A stretch of DNA of 64,000 nucleotides, from assembly GCA_963921345.3 (NCBI GenBank), contig CAWUFE020000002.1, positions 248,001 to 312,000 on the forward strand, read 5' to 3'. Shown in pieces: positions 53,759-62,508 of the stretch. The notes below the pieces were generated by a model, which had not been told where the DNA came from, searched no databases, and saw only the letters and a list, made by a program, of their open reading frames with translations. Within the stretch, counting starts at the first letter, position 1, and every line of letters begins with the position of its first letter. Position numbers and translations under genes: made by a program. This DNA is from Hoeflea_A sp963921345 (GTDB lineage: Bacteria > Pseudomonadota > Alphaproteobacteria > Rhizobiales > Rhizobiaceae).

Positions 53759-55807
53759 ATGGACCAAAAGGCCGACAACGGCAAGGATCCGCTGGTGCTC
53801 TTCATGCCTTCGGGCCGCCGCGGCCGGTTCGAAAGGGGCACCAACGTCCTGGAGGCCGCCCGCCAGCTCGGCGTCTATGTCGAGAGCGTGTGCGGCGGCC
53901 GCGGCATTTGCGGCCGCTGCCAGATCGAGGTTCAGGAAGGCCAGTTCGCCAAACACGGCATCACGTCGGCCGCCGACCACATCTCCGGATTCAGTGCCAA
54001 GGAAAAGCGGTACGCTGAAAAACGGCAGCTGCTGGATGGCCGCCGGTTGTCGTGTTCGACGACGATCGAGGGCGACCTTGTCGTCGACATCCCGCAGGAC
54101 GTCCAGGTCAATGCCCAGATTGTCCGCAAGGCTGCCGACACCCGGCTGATCGAACGCAACCCGGCGATTCAGATGTGCTATGTCGAGGTCGAGGAGCCCG
54201 ACATGCACAAGCCGCTCGGCGATCTCGACCGGCTGGAGCAGGCGCTGGAGCGCGACTGGGGCTTCACCGACATGATGATCGACCAGCACCTGCTGCCTCG
54301 GGTCCAGTCGATCCTGCGCGCCGGCAACTGGGCGGTCACGGCGGCGATCCACCGCGACTTCGAATCCTCGCGCCCATCGCTGATCGCGCTCTATCCGGGG
54401 CTGAAGAACGAAGCCTACGGCATCGCCTGCGACATCGGTTCGACCACCATCGCACTGCACCTCTCCTCGCTCCTGTCCGGCCTGACCATCGCCTCGGCGG
54501 GCGCTTCCAATCCGCAGATCCGCTTCGGCGAGGACCTGATGAGCCGGGTCTCCTACGTGATGATGAATCCGGATGGCCGCGAGGCGATGACCAAAGCCGT
54601 GCGCAACGCACTCAACGGCTTGATCGAGGAAGTCTGCGCGGAATCGGGCGTCGATCCGCAGGACATTCTCGACGCGGTTTTCGTCGGCAACCCGATCATG
54701 CACCACCTGTTCCTCGGCATCGATCCGACGGAGCTGGGCGGTGCGCCCTTCGCGCTCGCGGTGTCCGGCGCTGTCCACACCTGGGCCTTCGACCTCAACC
54801 TGGCGCTCAATCCGGGCACCCGCGTCTACATGCTGCCCTGCATCGCCGGCCATGTCGGAGCGGACGCCGCGGGCGCCACGCTCAGCGAGGGACCGCATCG
54901 CCAGGAAGAGATCATGCTGCTGGTCGATGTCGGCACCAACGCCGAAATCGTGCTCGGCAACCGTGATCGGGTCGTCGCCGCATCGTCGCCGACCGGACCG
55001 GCCTTCGAAGGCGCGGAGATCTCCTGCGGACAACGCGCCGCGGCCGGAGCCATCGAGCGCGTCCGCATCGATCCGCAGACACTGGAACCGCGCTTTCGGG
55101 TCATCGGCACGGAGCACTGGTCGGACGAGCCCGGCTTCGACACCGCATCCACCAAGGTCACCGGCATCTGCGGGTCCGGCATCATCGAGGTGATCGCCGA
55201 GATGTTCCTGGCCGGCATCATCTCCGAGGACGGGGTCGTCGACGGCAGCCTGGCATCGCGGTCCGACCGTATCATCCAGGACGGCCGCACCTGGTCCTAT
55301 GTGCTGTGGGATGGCGAAACACGGCTGACGATCACCCAGAACGACGTGCGTGCGATTCAACTTGCCAAGGCAGCGCTTTATGCGGGCATCAAGCTGTTGA
55401 TGGACAAGCTGAGCATCGCTCATGTCGACCGCATCGGCTTGGCCGGGGCCTTCGGCTCCTTCATCGATCCCAAATACGCCATGGTGCTCGGCCTGATCCC
55501 CGATTGCGACCTGGCCAAGGTCAAGGCAGTCGGCAACGCCGCCGGCACCGGCGCCCGCATGGCGCTGCTCAACCGCGACTACCGTCGCGAGATTGAGAGC
55601 ACGGTTCGCGACATCGAGAAGATCGAGACCGCACTGGAACCGAAATTCCAGGACCATTTCGTCATGGCCATGGCATTGCCCAACAAGGTCGACGAATTCC
55701 CCGAGCTTGCCAAAGAGGTCAAGCTGCCGCCCAAAGCGGCCCCCGTCGAAGCAGCCGCAGGCGCACCCCGTCGGCGTGCCCGCGAGGGCCGCCGCCGTCG
55801 CGGATAA
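53759..55807 (+). CDS. ASKHA-domain ferredoxin protein, reductive activator of corrinoid protein (RACo/RamA-like)
   Basis: A 682-aa protein. The N-terminus is a 2Fe-2S ferredoxin domain with Cys45, Cys51, Cys54 and Cys99 (VCGGRGICGRCQ ... LSCST). After a linker comes an ASKHA ATPase-type region (ACDIGSTTIALHL; VDVGTNAEIVLGN; AGAFGSFIDP). Such proteins use ATP to bring inactive cob(II)alamin back to cob(I)alamin in corrinoid methyltransferases. The ATG at 53759 has an AAAGGAG site; a GTG at 53741 is less likely. It ends with an Arg-rich tail (APRRRAREGRRRRG). Confidence 0.92.
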   Translation: MDQKADNGKDPLVLFMPSGRRGRFERGTNVLEAARQLGVYVESVCGGRGICGRCQIEVQEGQFAKHGITSAADHISGFSAKEKRYAEKRQLLDGRRLSCSTTIEGDLVVDIPQDVQVNAQIVRKAADTRLIERNPAIQMCYVEVEEPDMHKPLGDLDRLEQALERDWGFTDMMIDQHLLPRVQSILRAGNWAVTAAIHRDFESSRPSLIALYPGLKNEAYGIACDIGSTTIALHLSSLLSGLTIASAGASNPQIRFGEDLMSRVSYVMMNPDGREAMTKAVRNALNGLIEEVCAESGVDPQDILDAVFVGNPIMHHLFLGIDPTELGGAPFALAVSGAVHTWAFDLNLALNPGTRVYMLPCIAGHVGADAAGATLSEGPHRQEEIMLLVDVGTNAEIVLGNRDRVVAASSPTGPAFEGAEISCGQRAAAGAIERVRIDPQTLEPRFRVIGTEHWSDEPGFDTASTKVTGICGSGIIEVIAEMFLAGIISEDGVVDGSLASRSDRIIQDGRTWSYVLWDGETRLTITQNDVRAIQLAKAALYAGIKLLMDKLSIAHVDRIGLAGAFGSFIDPKYAMVLGLIPDCDLAKVKAVGNAAGTGARMALLNRDYRREIESTVRDIEKIETALEPKFQDHFVMAMALPNKVDEFPELAKEVKLPPKAAPVEAAAGAPRRRAREGRRRRG

Positions 55808-55836
55808 GATCAATCGGCCTGCCCTGCAGCTGAAGC

Positions 55837-56742
55837 CTATTCCTGAAAGTCGCCGGTTTCGGCGAGCGTCGCAAAGGCTGCCCGGATATGGTCGGCTGCG
55901 GCGCAGGCCGGCGGCTCTCCGTCGGGGCGGACGAGCATGCCGAGCGTATAGGTGCCGATCGGCGGAAGGCCGTCTTCCTCGCCGAGAACCACCAGTTCGT
56001 CGCCGACGAAGGACTGCGGCAGCGGTGCGATCGCCAGATCCGACAGGATGGCGGCGCGCTGTCCGGTCGTGTGAGCGCTCATATAGGCAATGCGGTAGTC
56101 GATATGGAGCTCGTCCAGCCCTTCCACGGCCCGCGCCCGCCAGGCGCATCCTTCTTCCCACATCGACACCGGCATGGGCGTGCGCAGATGCGCACTTCCG
56201 CCCTTCGCCCCGGCCCACACCAGCTGCTCGGTCAGCAGCACCTCACCACCCGGCGGCAGGGTGTCCGGCTGGCAGGTCAGCAGCGTGATGTCGAGCCGCC
56301 GCTCGTCCATGCGCTTGATCAGCTTGGAACTCTGGTCGATCACCACGTCGACGGCAATCGCCGGGTGTGTCTTGGCGAACCGCTTCAGCACGCCGGGCAA
56401 GATGCGGTCGCCGACATCGTCGGGCGCGCCCAGTCGAACGACCCCGGATATATCGGGTGAAATGAACTGCGTCACGGCTTCGCGATTGAGCGACAACAGG
56501 CGACGCGCATAACCGAGAAGGATCGCTCCGTCGCTGGTCAGCGTCACCGAGCGAGCATCCCGCGACAGCACCGGCCGGCCCAGGTTCTCTTCCAGTTTCT
56601 TGATCTGCATCGACACCGCGGAGGGAGTCCGAAACACGGTCGCAGCAGCCGCTGTGAAGCTGCCCGTATCGGCAATCGCGACAAAGGTGCGCAGCACGTC
56701 GAGTTCAAGCAGAGGCACCGGATGGTTGAGAGGAGCGTTCAT
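55837..56742 (-). CDS. LysR-family transcriptional regulator
   Basis: A 301-aa LTTR. The winged HTH reads LDVLRTFVAIADTGSFTAAA with VSMQIKKLEENLG; the effector domain begins about residue 90. The ATG at 56742 has an AAAGGTG ribosome site and is preferred to one 12 bp upstream. It is divergent from a DUF1127 gene, a pairing common in Hyphomicrobiales. An inverted repeat, AATCAAA (56763-56769) and TTTGATT (56786-56792), in the 151-bp shared promoter is a candidate binding site. The effector is unknown. Confidence 0.92.
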   Translation of the reverse strand: MNAPLNHPVPLLELDVLRTFVAIADTGSFTAAAATVFRTPSAVSMQIKKLEENLGRPVLSRDARSVTLTSDGAILLGYARRLLSLNREAVTQFISPDISGVVRLGAPDDVGDRILPGVLKRFAKTHPAIAVDVVIDQSSKLIKRMDERRLDITLLTCQPDTLPPGGEVLLTEQLVWAGAKGGSAHLRTPMPVSMWEEGCAWRARAVEGLDELHIDYRIAYMSAHTTGQRAAILSDLAIAPLPQSFVGDELVVLGEEDGLPPIGTYTLGMLVRPDGEPPACAAADHIRAAFATLAETGDFQE

Positions 56743-56762
56743 GGCACCTTTCAATTTTTCTG

Positions 56763-56792
56763 AATCAAAACATAATTCCTTTTCATTTGATT
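56763..56792. promoter_or_regulatory. Inverted repeat in the LysR/DUF1127 divergent promoter
   Basis: Perfect 7-bp arms AATCAAA and TTTGATT are separated by 16 bp, in the A/T-rich part of the interval 21 bp before the lysR start. Placement and symmetry fit a LysR-type site that both autoregulates and controls the divergent small gene. Confidence 0.4.
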
Positions 56793-56893
56793 GAACCAGC
56801 TTTACCCCCCATAGTCAAGCTCAAGGGTCGCGACCTTTCCCCCGCGGACCGGCCGAACCAGGCCGGCACCGCAACATTGAAAGGAACCTGGAA

Positions 56894-57139
56894 ATGTTGA
56901 ATTCACATGTTGAGGCGAACGATCCGTTCGCCGGACTGGACTTGCACGAACGCACCGGATCGAGCCGCGGAACGCTGGCCGGACTGACGGCCTGGTTTCA
57001 TCGGCGGATCGAACAGTGGCGTTGCGCCAAGTTGCGCCGTGAAACCGCCCATGCCATTGCCAAGCTCGACGACAGGACCCTGTCGGATATTGGCTGGCCG
57101 GGCCGCTTCGAGGCTCAGGACCCGTGCGCAAAAGCATGA
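56894..57139 (+). CDS. DUF1127 small protein
   Basis: An 81-aa protein whose C-terminal half has the DUF1127 pattern: FHRRIEQWRCAKLRRETAHAIAKL followed by DDRTLSDIGWP (given here in two pieces). Such small basic proteins are widespread in alphaproteobacteria; some influence RNA turnover, phosphate or carbon metabolism, without a settled mechanism. It faces the LysR gene across a shared promoter, suggesting control by it. The ribosome site is GAAAGGAACC-like, 6-13 bp before the ATG. Confidence 0.88.
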   Translation: MLNSHVEANDPFAGLDLHERTGSSRGTLAGLTAWFHRRIEQWRCAKLRRETAHAIAKLDDRTLSDIGWPGRFEAQDPCAKA

Positions 57140-57490
57140 GACCGAAATCGATACAGTTGAAAACAGCAGCTTCGCCGCTCCCACTCGGCATCGGCGAGGC
57201 TGCGCCGGACTGGCGCAATGGCGTTCGAAACGGACGCCATCAATCGTGCTAAACATTCCCATAAATTCTGCTTAGACAACATAAATTTCGCTTCACAGCG
57301 GCCAGACGCTGTGTAAAGCTCGCCGCGCAATGACCCCAATTCGGGAGGACGGGGTGCATTCGACGCGATGCAACCGAACCTCCGCGCGTTCACCGGGTAC
57401 ATGCGTGGCAACCGCGGTGCCGGGGTATCGTGAGCGCTGGTTTCAGCGACAGTGATAATCCGTGACCGCCAGATTCGGGGATTGACTGCG
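57140..57490 (+). promoter_or_regulatory. Intergenic region with terminator-like hairpin and a tandem repeat
   Basis: A hairpin, ATGGCGT (57219-57225) with ACGCCAT (57235-57241), could end the DUF1127 transcript although no U-run follows. Downstream, a direct repeat of CATAAATTCTGCTT (57261-57274) and CATAAATTTCGCTT (57281-57294), 12 of 14 identical with a 20-bp period, fits tandem half-sites of an AraC-family regulator; the next gene encodes one. No gene is seen in the interval. Confidence 0.45.
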
Positions 57491-58495
57491 ATGGAAAGCG
57501 CGTCAACGCACAAACGGTCCTTTGTGTTCTATCTCGTGCCGGATTTCTCGCTGATTGCGTTTGCGACGGCGATCGAGCCGCTGCGCATCGCCAACCGAAT
57601 GCTCGGCTACGAGAGCTACACCTGGCGTGTTGCCTCTTTCGACGGTCAGCCGGTGCAGTCCTCGAACGGAGTCGAGGTCTCGACCAGTTCGTCGCTGGCC
57701 GACGAACGGCAGATGCTGTCCGGCGAAAAGCGCCCGTCCATGGTGTTCGTGTGCTCCGGCGTCAATGTCGAGGCCTATGCGCAAAAGTCTCTGCATGCCT
57801 GGCTGCGCGAAGTGCACAACCGTAACATCGCCGTCGGCGGGCTTTGCACCGGCGCCTATGTACTGGCGGCCGCCGGTCTGCTGTCGGGACGGCGCTGCGC
57901 CATTCACTGGGAAGACCTGCCCGGCTTCTCGGAGAAATTCCCGCTGGCCGAGGTCTATGCCGATCTCTACGAGCAGGACGACAATATCTACACCTGCGCT
58001 GGCGGCACGGCAGCACTCGACATGATGCTCAACCTGATCGGCGAGGATCATGACGACAACCTGGTCAACCGCGTCTGCGAGCAGGCCCTGACCGACCGGG
58101 TCCGCAACCCGCACGACCGCCAGCGCCTGCCGCTGCGCGCCCGGCTGGGCGTCCAGAACTCCAAGGTGCTGTCGATCATCGAATTGATGGAAAGCAACCT
58201 GACTGAACCGCTGTCGCTGCTGGAAATCGCCGACTATGCCGGCCTGTCGCGGCGCCAGATCGAGCGCCTGTTCCGGCAGGAGATGGGCCGCTCCCCTGCC
58301 CGCTACTATCTGGAGATCCGGCTCGACCGGGCCAGGCATCTGCTGGTCCAGTCGTCGATGCCGGTGGTCGAGGTGGCGGTCGCCTGCGGTTTCGTCTCGG
58401 CCTCGCACTTCTCCAAGTGCTACCGCGAACTTTACGGCCGGTCGCCGCAGCAGGAACGCGCCGAGCGCAAGCAATTGCTGGTATCGGCCGCCTGA
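57491..58495 (+). CDS. GlxA/GbdR-type AraC-family transcriptional regulator
   Basis: A 334-aa regulator with an N-terminal DJ-1/PfpI-like domain (FVFYLVPDFSLIAFATAIEPLR; VGGLCTGAYVLAAAGLL, with a Cys at the nucleophile-elbow position) and a C-terminal double HTH (LLEIADYAGLSRRQIERLF; VVEVAVACGFVSASHFSKCY). This layout is that of GbdR and CdhR, which regulate glycine betaine/dimethylglycine and carnitine breakdown in Pseudomonas. The downstream convergent gene encodes a dimethylglycine/sarcosine-dehydrogenase-like enzyme, which supports a betaine-linked role. The ATG at 57491 is preferred to a GTG at 57452. Confidence 0.88.
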   Translation: MESASTHKRSFVFYLVPDFSLIAFATAIEPLRIANRMLGYESYTWRVASFDGQPVQSSNGVEVSTSSSLADERQMLSGEKRPSMVFVCSGVNVEAYAQKSLHAWLREVHNRNIAVGGLCTGAYVLAAAGLLSGRRCAIHWEDLPGFSEKFPLAEVYADLYEQDDNIYTCAGGTAALDMMLNLIGEDHDDNLVNRVCEQALTDRVRNPHDRQRLPLRARLGVQNSKVLSIIELMESNLTEPLSLLEIADYAGLSRRQIERLFRQEMGRSPARYYLEIRLDRARHLLVQSSMPVVEVAVACGFVSASHFSKCYRELYGRSPQQERAERKQLLVSAA

Positions 58496-58520
58496 CTGGC
58501 GGCCGACCAGAGCTTTCCGG

Positions 58521-61031
58521 TCAGGCTCTCAAAGCCTCGTTTTCCGGATCGTAGGGGCTTTCCGCGATCACCGTCGCGCGGTGGTTCTTGCCCAGAATCC
58601 GAATTTCGACTTCCGTTCCCAATTCACTGAATTCAGGACGAAGCATGGCAAGCGCCAGTGACTTTTGCAGACGGAAGCCGTAGGTACCGCTGGTCGCCCT
58701 GCCGATCAGTTCGCCATTGCGATAGATCGCCTCGTTGCCGCGCGCATCGGCGTCGGTCACGTCATGGACCTCAAGGGTGACGAAGTTCCATTTCAGCCCC
58801 GTCTCGCGCGCCCGCACGACCGCATCGCGGCCGATAAAGTCGCCCTTGTTCGGCTTGACGAAGCGATCGAGGCCGGATTCGTAGGCGTTGTATTCGATCG
58901 ACAATTCGCGCGGAATCAGCCGGTAGGACTTTTCGATCGACATGGCGGTCATCGCCCGGATGCCGAACGGCTTGATGCCGAACTCTGCGCCGGCTTCCAT
59001 CAGCAGGTCGAAGATCGTGTTCTGCTGTTCGATGGGGTGATGCAGTTCCCATCCCAATTCGCCGACGAAATTGACCCGAATGGCATGGGCGCTGGCCGGT
59101 CCGACATTGATCTGCTTGCCGGACAGCCACGGGAAGTCGGCATTGTCGAGGCTGGAACGCGTCAGCTTGGCCAGCACGTCGCGCGCCCGCGGGCCGGCGA
59201 GCACGAGAACGCCGAGACGCTCGGTGATCGCGTTGAGCCGCACCGAGCCGTCGGTCGGCGCCAGCTTGCGCAGATAGTCGTGATCGTGCGCCTCGAAGGC
59301 GCCCGCCGAGACCAGATAGAAGCGCCTGGGCGCCCATTCATAGACGGTGAATTCCGAACGCACGCCGCCTTCCTTGGTCAGCAGGTGCGACAGCGCCACA
59401 CGGCCGCGCTTCTTGGGAACCGAATTGGCCAGGATCGATTCCAGCCATTCGCGCGCACCCGGTCCCGAGACTTCCATCTTGGCAAAGGCCGACATGTCGA
59501 GCAGGCCGACATTTTCGTGCACGTTGCGCACCTCGTTGCCGACATGTTCGAAATAGTTGGACCGGCGGAACGACCACAGTTCCTTGACGCGGTTGTCGGC
59601 GTCCGGTTCCGGATGGTTGTGGTTGGTGAGCACGTCCGGCTTGTCGAGCGTCGCGACATCGAGGCCGTAGCCGGCCGGCGCGAACCAGTTGGGCCGTTCC
59701 CAGCCATAGACCGAGCCGAACACGGCACCCAGATCCTTCATCCGGTCGTAGCAGGGCGTGCGCTTCAGCGGCCTCGCGGCAATCCGCTCCTCATCCGGAT
59801 AATGCACGGTGAAGACGTTGGCGTAGGCCTCCTCGTTCTTCTCGCGCAAATAGCCTTCCGTTGCATAGGGGCCGAAGCGGCGCGGATCGACGCCCATCAT
59901 GTCGATGCTCGGTTCACCCTCGACGATCCATTCGGCGAGTTGCCAGCCGGCACCGCCGGCGGCGGTCACGCCGAAGGAGTGCCCTTCGTTGAGCCAGAAA
60001 TTCTTCAGCCCCGGCGCCGGACCGATGATCGGCGAGCCGTCCGGCGTGTAGGCGATGGCGCCGTTATAGACCTTCTTGATGCCGGCCTCGCCGAAGTAGG
60101 GAACCCGCTCGATAGCCGTTTCGATATGCGGCATCAGGCGGTCGATGTCCTCCTGGAACAGCTCGTATTCGGAATCGTCCGAAGGCCCGTCGACATAGCA
60201 GCACGGCGCGCCCTTCTCATAGGGTCCGAGCAACAGGCCGCCGGCTTCTTCGCGCATGTACCAGGACGAATCCGACTCGCGCAGCACGCAGAGTTCCGCC
60301 CCGCCCTCGGCACGGAATTTCTGCACTTCGGGATGCGCCTCGGTGACGATGTACTGGTGTTCGACCGGAATGACGGGCACGTCCAATTCGACCATTGCCC
60401 CGGTCTTGCGGGCGAAGTTGCCGGTGCACGAGATCACGTGCTCGCAGGCGATATCGCCCTTGTCGGTTTTGACGGTCCAGGAGCCGTCTTCGGCCTGCTC
60501 CAGACCCAGAACCGCGGTGTTGCGGTAGATGGTGGCACCGCGATCGCGCGCACCCTTGGCCAGCGCCTGGGTCAGGTCGGCGGGCTGGATGTAGCCGTCC
60601 TCCGGATGGCAGATCGCGCCGATCAGGCCGTCGGTGTTGACGTAGGGCCACTTTTCCTTGATCTCGTCCGCCGTCATGCGCACGACGTCGATGCCGATCG
60701 TCTCGGCCACGCCCATGTAGTACTCGTACTCGTCCGGCCGGTCCCTGGTGCGGGCCAGGCGCACATTGGTCACCTTGCGAAAGCCGGTGTCCATGCCGGT
60801 TTCCTCGGCCAGCTCCTGGTAGAAACGGACGGAGTATTTGTGGATCTGGCCGACCGAGTAGCTCATGTTGAAGAGCGGCAGCAGGCCAGCTGCGTGCCAG
60901 GTCGAGCCCGATGTCAGTTCCTTGCGCTCGAGCAGGACGACATCGTCCCACCCTTTCTTCGCCAGGTGGTAGAGCGTCGATGCGCCGACCACGCCCCCGC
61001 CGATCACAACCGCGCGTGCGCTGCTTTTCAT
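58521..61031 (-). CDS. Dimethylglycine/sarcosine dehydrogenase-like flavoprotein
   Basis: An 836-aa two-domain enzyme. Residues 1 to about 420 form a DAO-type FAD oxidoreductase (VVIGGGVVGASTLYHLA) with GSTWHAAG, where His46 is the residue that carries covalent FAD in dimethylglycine and sarcosine dehydrogenases. Residues about 430-836 are a GcvT/aminomethyltransferase-like domain that binds tetrahydrofolate and captures the released formaldehyde. It would demethylate dimethylglycine, sarcosine or a related N-methyl amine. Nearby GbdR-like and betaine genes fit dimethylglycine; substrate is not proven. Confidence 0.9.
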   Translation of the reverse strand: MKSSARAVVIGGGVVGASTLYHLAKKGWDDVVLLERKELTSGSTWHAAGLLPLFNMSYSVGQIHKYSVRFYQELAEETGMDTGFRKVTNVRLARTRDRPDEYEYYMGVAETIGIDVVRMTADEIKEKWPYVNTDGLIGAICHPEDGYIQPADLTQALAKGARDRGATIYRNTAVLGLEQAEDGSWTVKTDKGDIACEHVISCTGNFARKTGAMVELDVPVIPVEHQYIVTEAHPEVQKFRAEGGAELCVLRESDSSWYMREEAGGLLLGPYEKGAPCCYVDGPSDDSEYELFQEDIDRLMPHIETAIERVPYFGEAGIKKVYNGAIAYTPDGSPIIGPAPGLKNFWLNEGHSFGVTAAGGAGWQLAEWIVEGEPSIDMMGVDPRRFGPYATEGYLREKNEEAYANVFTVHYPDEERIAARPLKRTPCYDRMKDLGAVFGSVYGWERPNWFAPAGYGLDVATLDKPDVLTNHNHPEPDADNRVKELWSFRRSNYFEHVGNEVRNVHENVGLLDMSAFAKMEVSGPGAREWLESILANSVPKKRGRVALSHLLTKEGGVRSEFTVYEWAPRRFYLVSAGAFEAHDHDYLRKLAPTDGSVRLNAITERLGVLVLAGPRARDVLAKLTRSSLDNADFPWLSGKQINVGPASAHAIRVNFVGELGWELHHPIEQQNTIFDLLMEAGAEFGIKPFGIRAMTAMSIEKSYRLIPRELSIEYNAYESGLDRFVKPNKGDFIGRDAVVRARETGLKWNFVTLEVHDVTDADARGNEAIYRNGELIGRATSGTYGFRLQKSLALAMLRPEFSELGTEVEIRILGKNHRATVIAESPYDPENEALRA

Positions 61032-61235
61032 GGTTCCTGCCCTTTTCGTCGTTACGGGCGCAATTCAGCATGGCGGCTGGCGGCGGCGCCCTGTCGTGGC
61101 TCGCTTCAGGCTTCAGCAAGCGTGTCCGATACGGACTGCGTCTCACACGAAGTCAGAGAGTGCGGCAACTATGCCGACACGACAAGGCTCATTATCGCCT
61201 GTTTGCGACATGCGAAAAACGCCGGACGACAGCGG

Positions 61236-62441
61236 TCAGGACGGTTGCAGGTTGTCCCTCTGCGCCAGATCCAGGCGCGGCTTCCAGCTTTCCAGCAGAA
61301 GAACCGTGGCAAGAATGATATAGAGAAAGTAGACCCGGTCGTCCGGCAACGGGAAGCTGACGAACTTGCCGCCGACACACAGCACCTGCGCGAGAAACAG
61401 GCTGGCGGCAATGCCCACGGGCTGCCGCCCTGCCCGGCGCAACAGCACCCAGCCGAGAAGCAGAAGGGCGCAGACCTGCAGCCAGTCATTGTTGCGCAGG
61501 CCGACGCTGACTCCGCGCACCAGACCCTTGATGTAGACCATCAGGTTGAAGGCGGGCTCGAAACCGCGCATGTCGTTCTGCAATTCGACATTGGAGAACA
61601 CGAAATGCGGCCACCAGCCTGGATGATCCAGGTTGCCGGTGATAAGCAGATAGCCGCCGACCGACAGCGCAAACGCCGAAAGCAGCGGCAGTTTGCGGCC
61701 GCCGAGCAGCAGCGCCGCCAGGAGCAGCGCAAAGACGAACACGATGCCGTCGGGCCGAACGGCAAAGGCGACCAGGATTAACGGCACCGCGGTCCAGTCC
61801 CGCCCGATCCGCAACAGGAAGACCGCCACCGTGAAGGCCGCGAAGGTCATCAGGTCGGGACCGGCATTCTGTCCCATGTTCAGGAAACCCATGAGCAGCA
61901 TGACGGGAGCCAGGATCAGCGACCCTTCGATCGCATCGAACCGGTGCAGCCAGAGCAGCAGCACCGACCCGATCACCAATATGCTGAGGACATTGATGAT
62001 CTGCGTCGCCTCGATATAGCCCGTCAACGGGCCGAGAAGCCTCAGCGTTTCGATATAGCCCCATTTGACCCGGTACATGCCGAACTGGGAGGCGAAATAG
62101 TCCGGATTTTCGTAGAGCGCGATATTGTAGGAATTGCCCTGGGTCAGAGTATGCCACTGACCGGCGCTCGCCGAGCCTTCGAGCATGTCGTAGGTGCGCT
62201 TGTGCAGTTCCGCCGTATTCGGAGTCTCAGGCTCCATGGCGAGCGCGATGTAAGGCCCGATATCCCAATTGTGCTCCGGCTTGACCACGGCGCCAACCGC
62301 CACTGCAATCATGACCAGGCCGAACAAGATCGGCGCCACGATTCGCACGAAACGCCGTGTCAGGATGCCTTCGAGGGCATCGCCGATACGCTCTACCCGC
62401 CCGGGCATTGCACCCGCTGTCTGATCGGTCATGTCGTTCAC
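61236..62441 (-). CDS. Multipass membrane protein, unknown function
   Basis: A 401-aa protein with about nine to ten hydrophobic helices, a short acidic periplasmic-type loop after the first helix (VKPEHNWDIGPYIALAM), and alternating short loops. The topology and the NWDIGPY loop recall polytopic GT-C glycosyltransferases, but no convincing catalytic motif is seen, so function is left open. A 204-bp interval without features separates it from the flavoprotein gene downstream. Confidence 0.7.
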   Translation of the reverse strand: MNDMTDQTAGAMPGRVERIGDALEGILTRRFVRIVAPILFGLVMIAVAVGAVVKPEHNWDIGPYIALAMEPETPNTAELHKRTYDMLEGSASAGQWHTLTQGNSYNIALYENPDYFASQFGMYRVKWGYIETLRLLGPLTGYIEATQIINVLSILVIGSVLLLWLHRFDAIEGSLILAPVMLLMGFLNMGQNAGPDLMTFAAFTVAVFLLRIGRDWTAVPLILVAFAVRPDGIVFVFALLLAALLLGGRKLPLLSAFALSVGGYLLITGNLDHPGWWPHFVFSNVELQNDMRGFEPAFNLMVYIKGLVRGVSVGLRNNDWLQVCALLLLGWVLLRRAGRQPVGIAASLFLAQVLCVGGKFVSFPLPDDRVYFLYIILATVLLLESWKPRLDLAQRDNLQPS

Positions 62442-62508
62442 CCCAGTCCCTATCCGGTTGCCGCCCGTGGCACCCCCATCCGATGCCGTCCTGCCTGCGG
62501 CGGGTCGC

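Noticed and set aside
52709..56218. An 1169-codon minus-strand open frame
   Set aside because: It runs antisense through the pterin-binding and ASKHA genes; codon bias of the plus strand explains its length.
58665..61781. A 1038-codon plus-strand open frame
   Set aside because: Antisense to the dimethylglycine dehydrogenase-like gene, with low-complexity Arg/Gly/Val composition.
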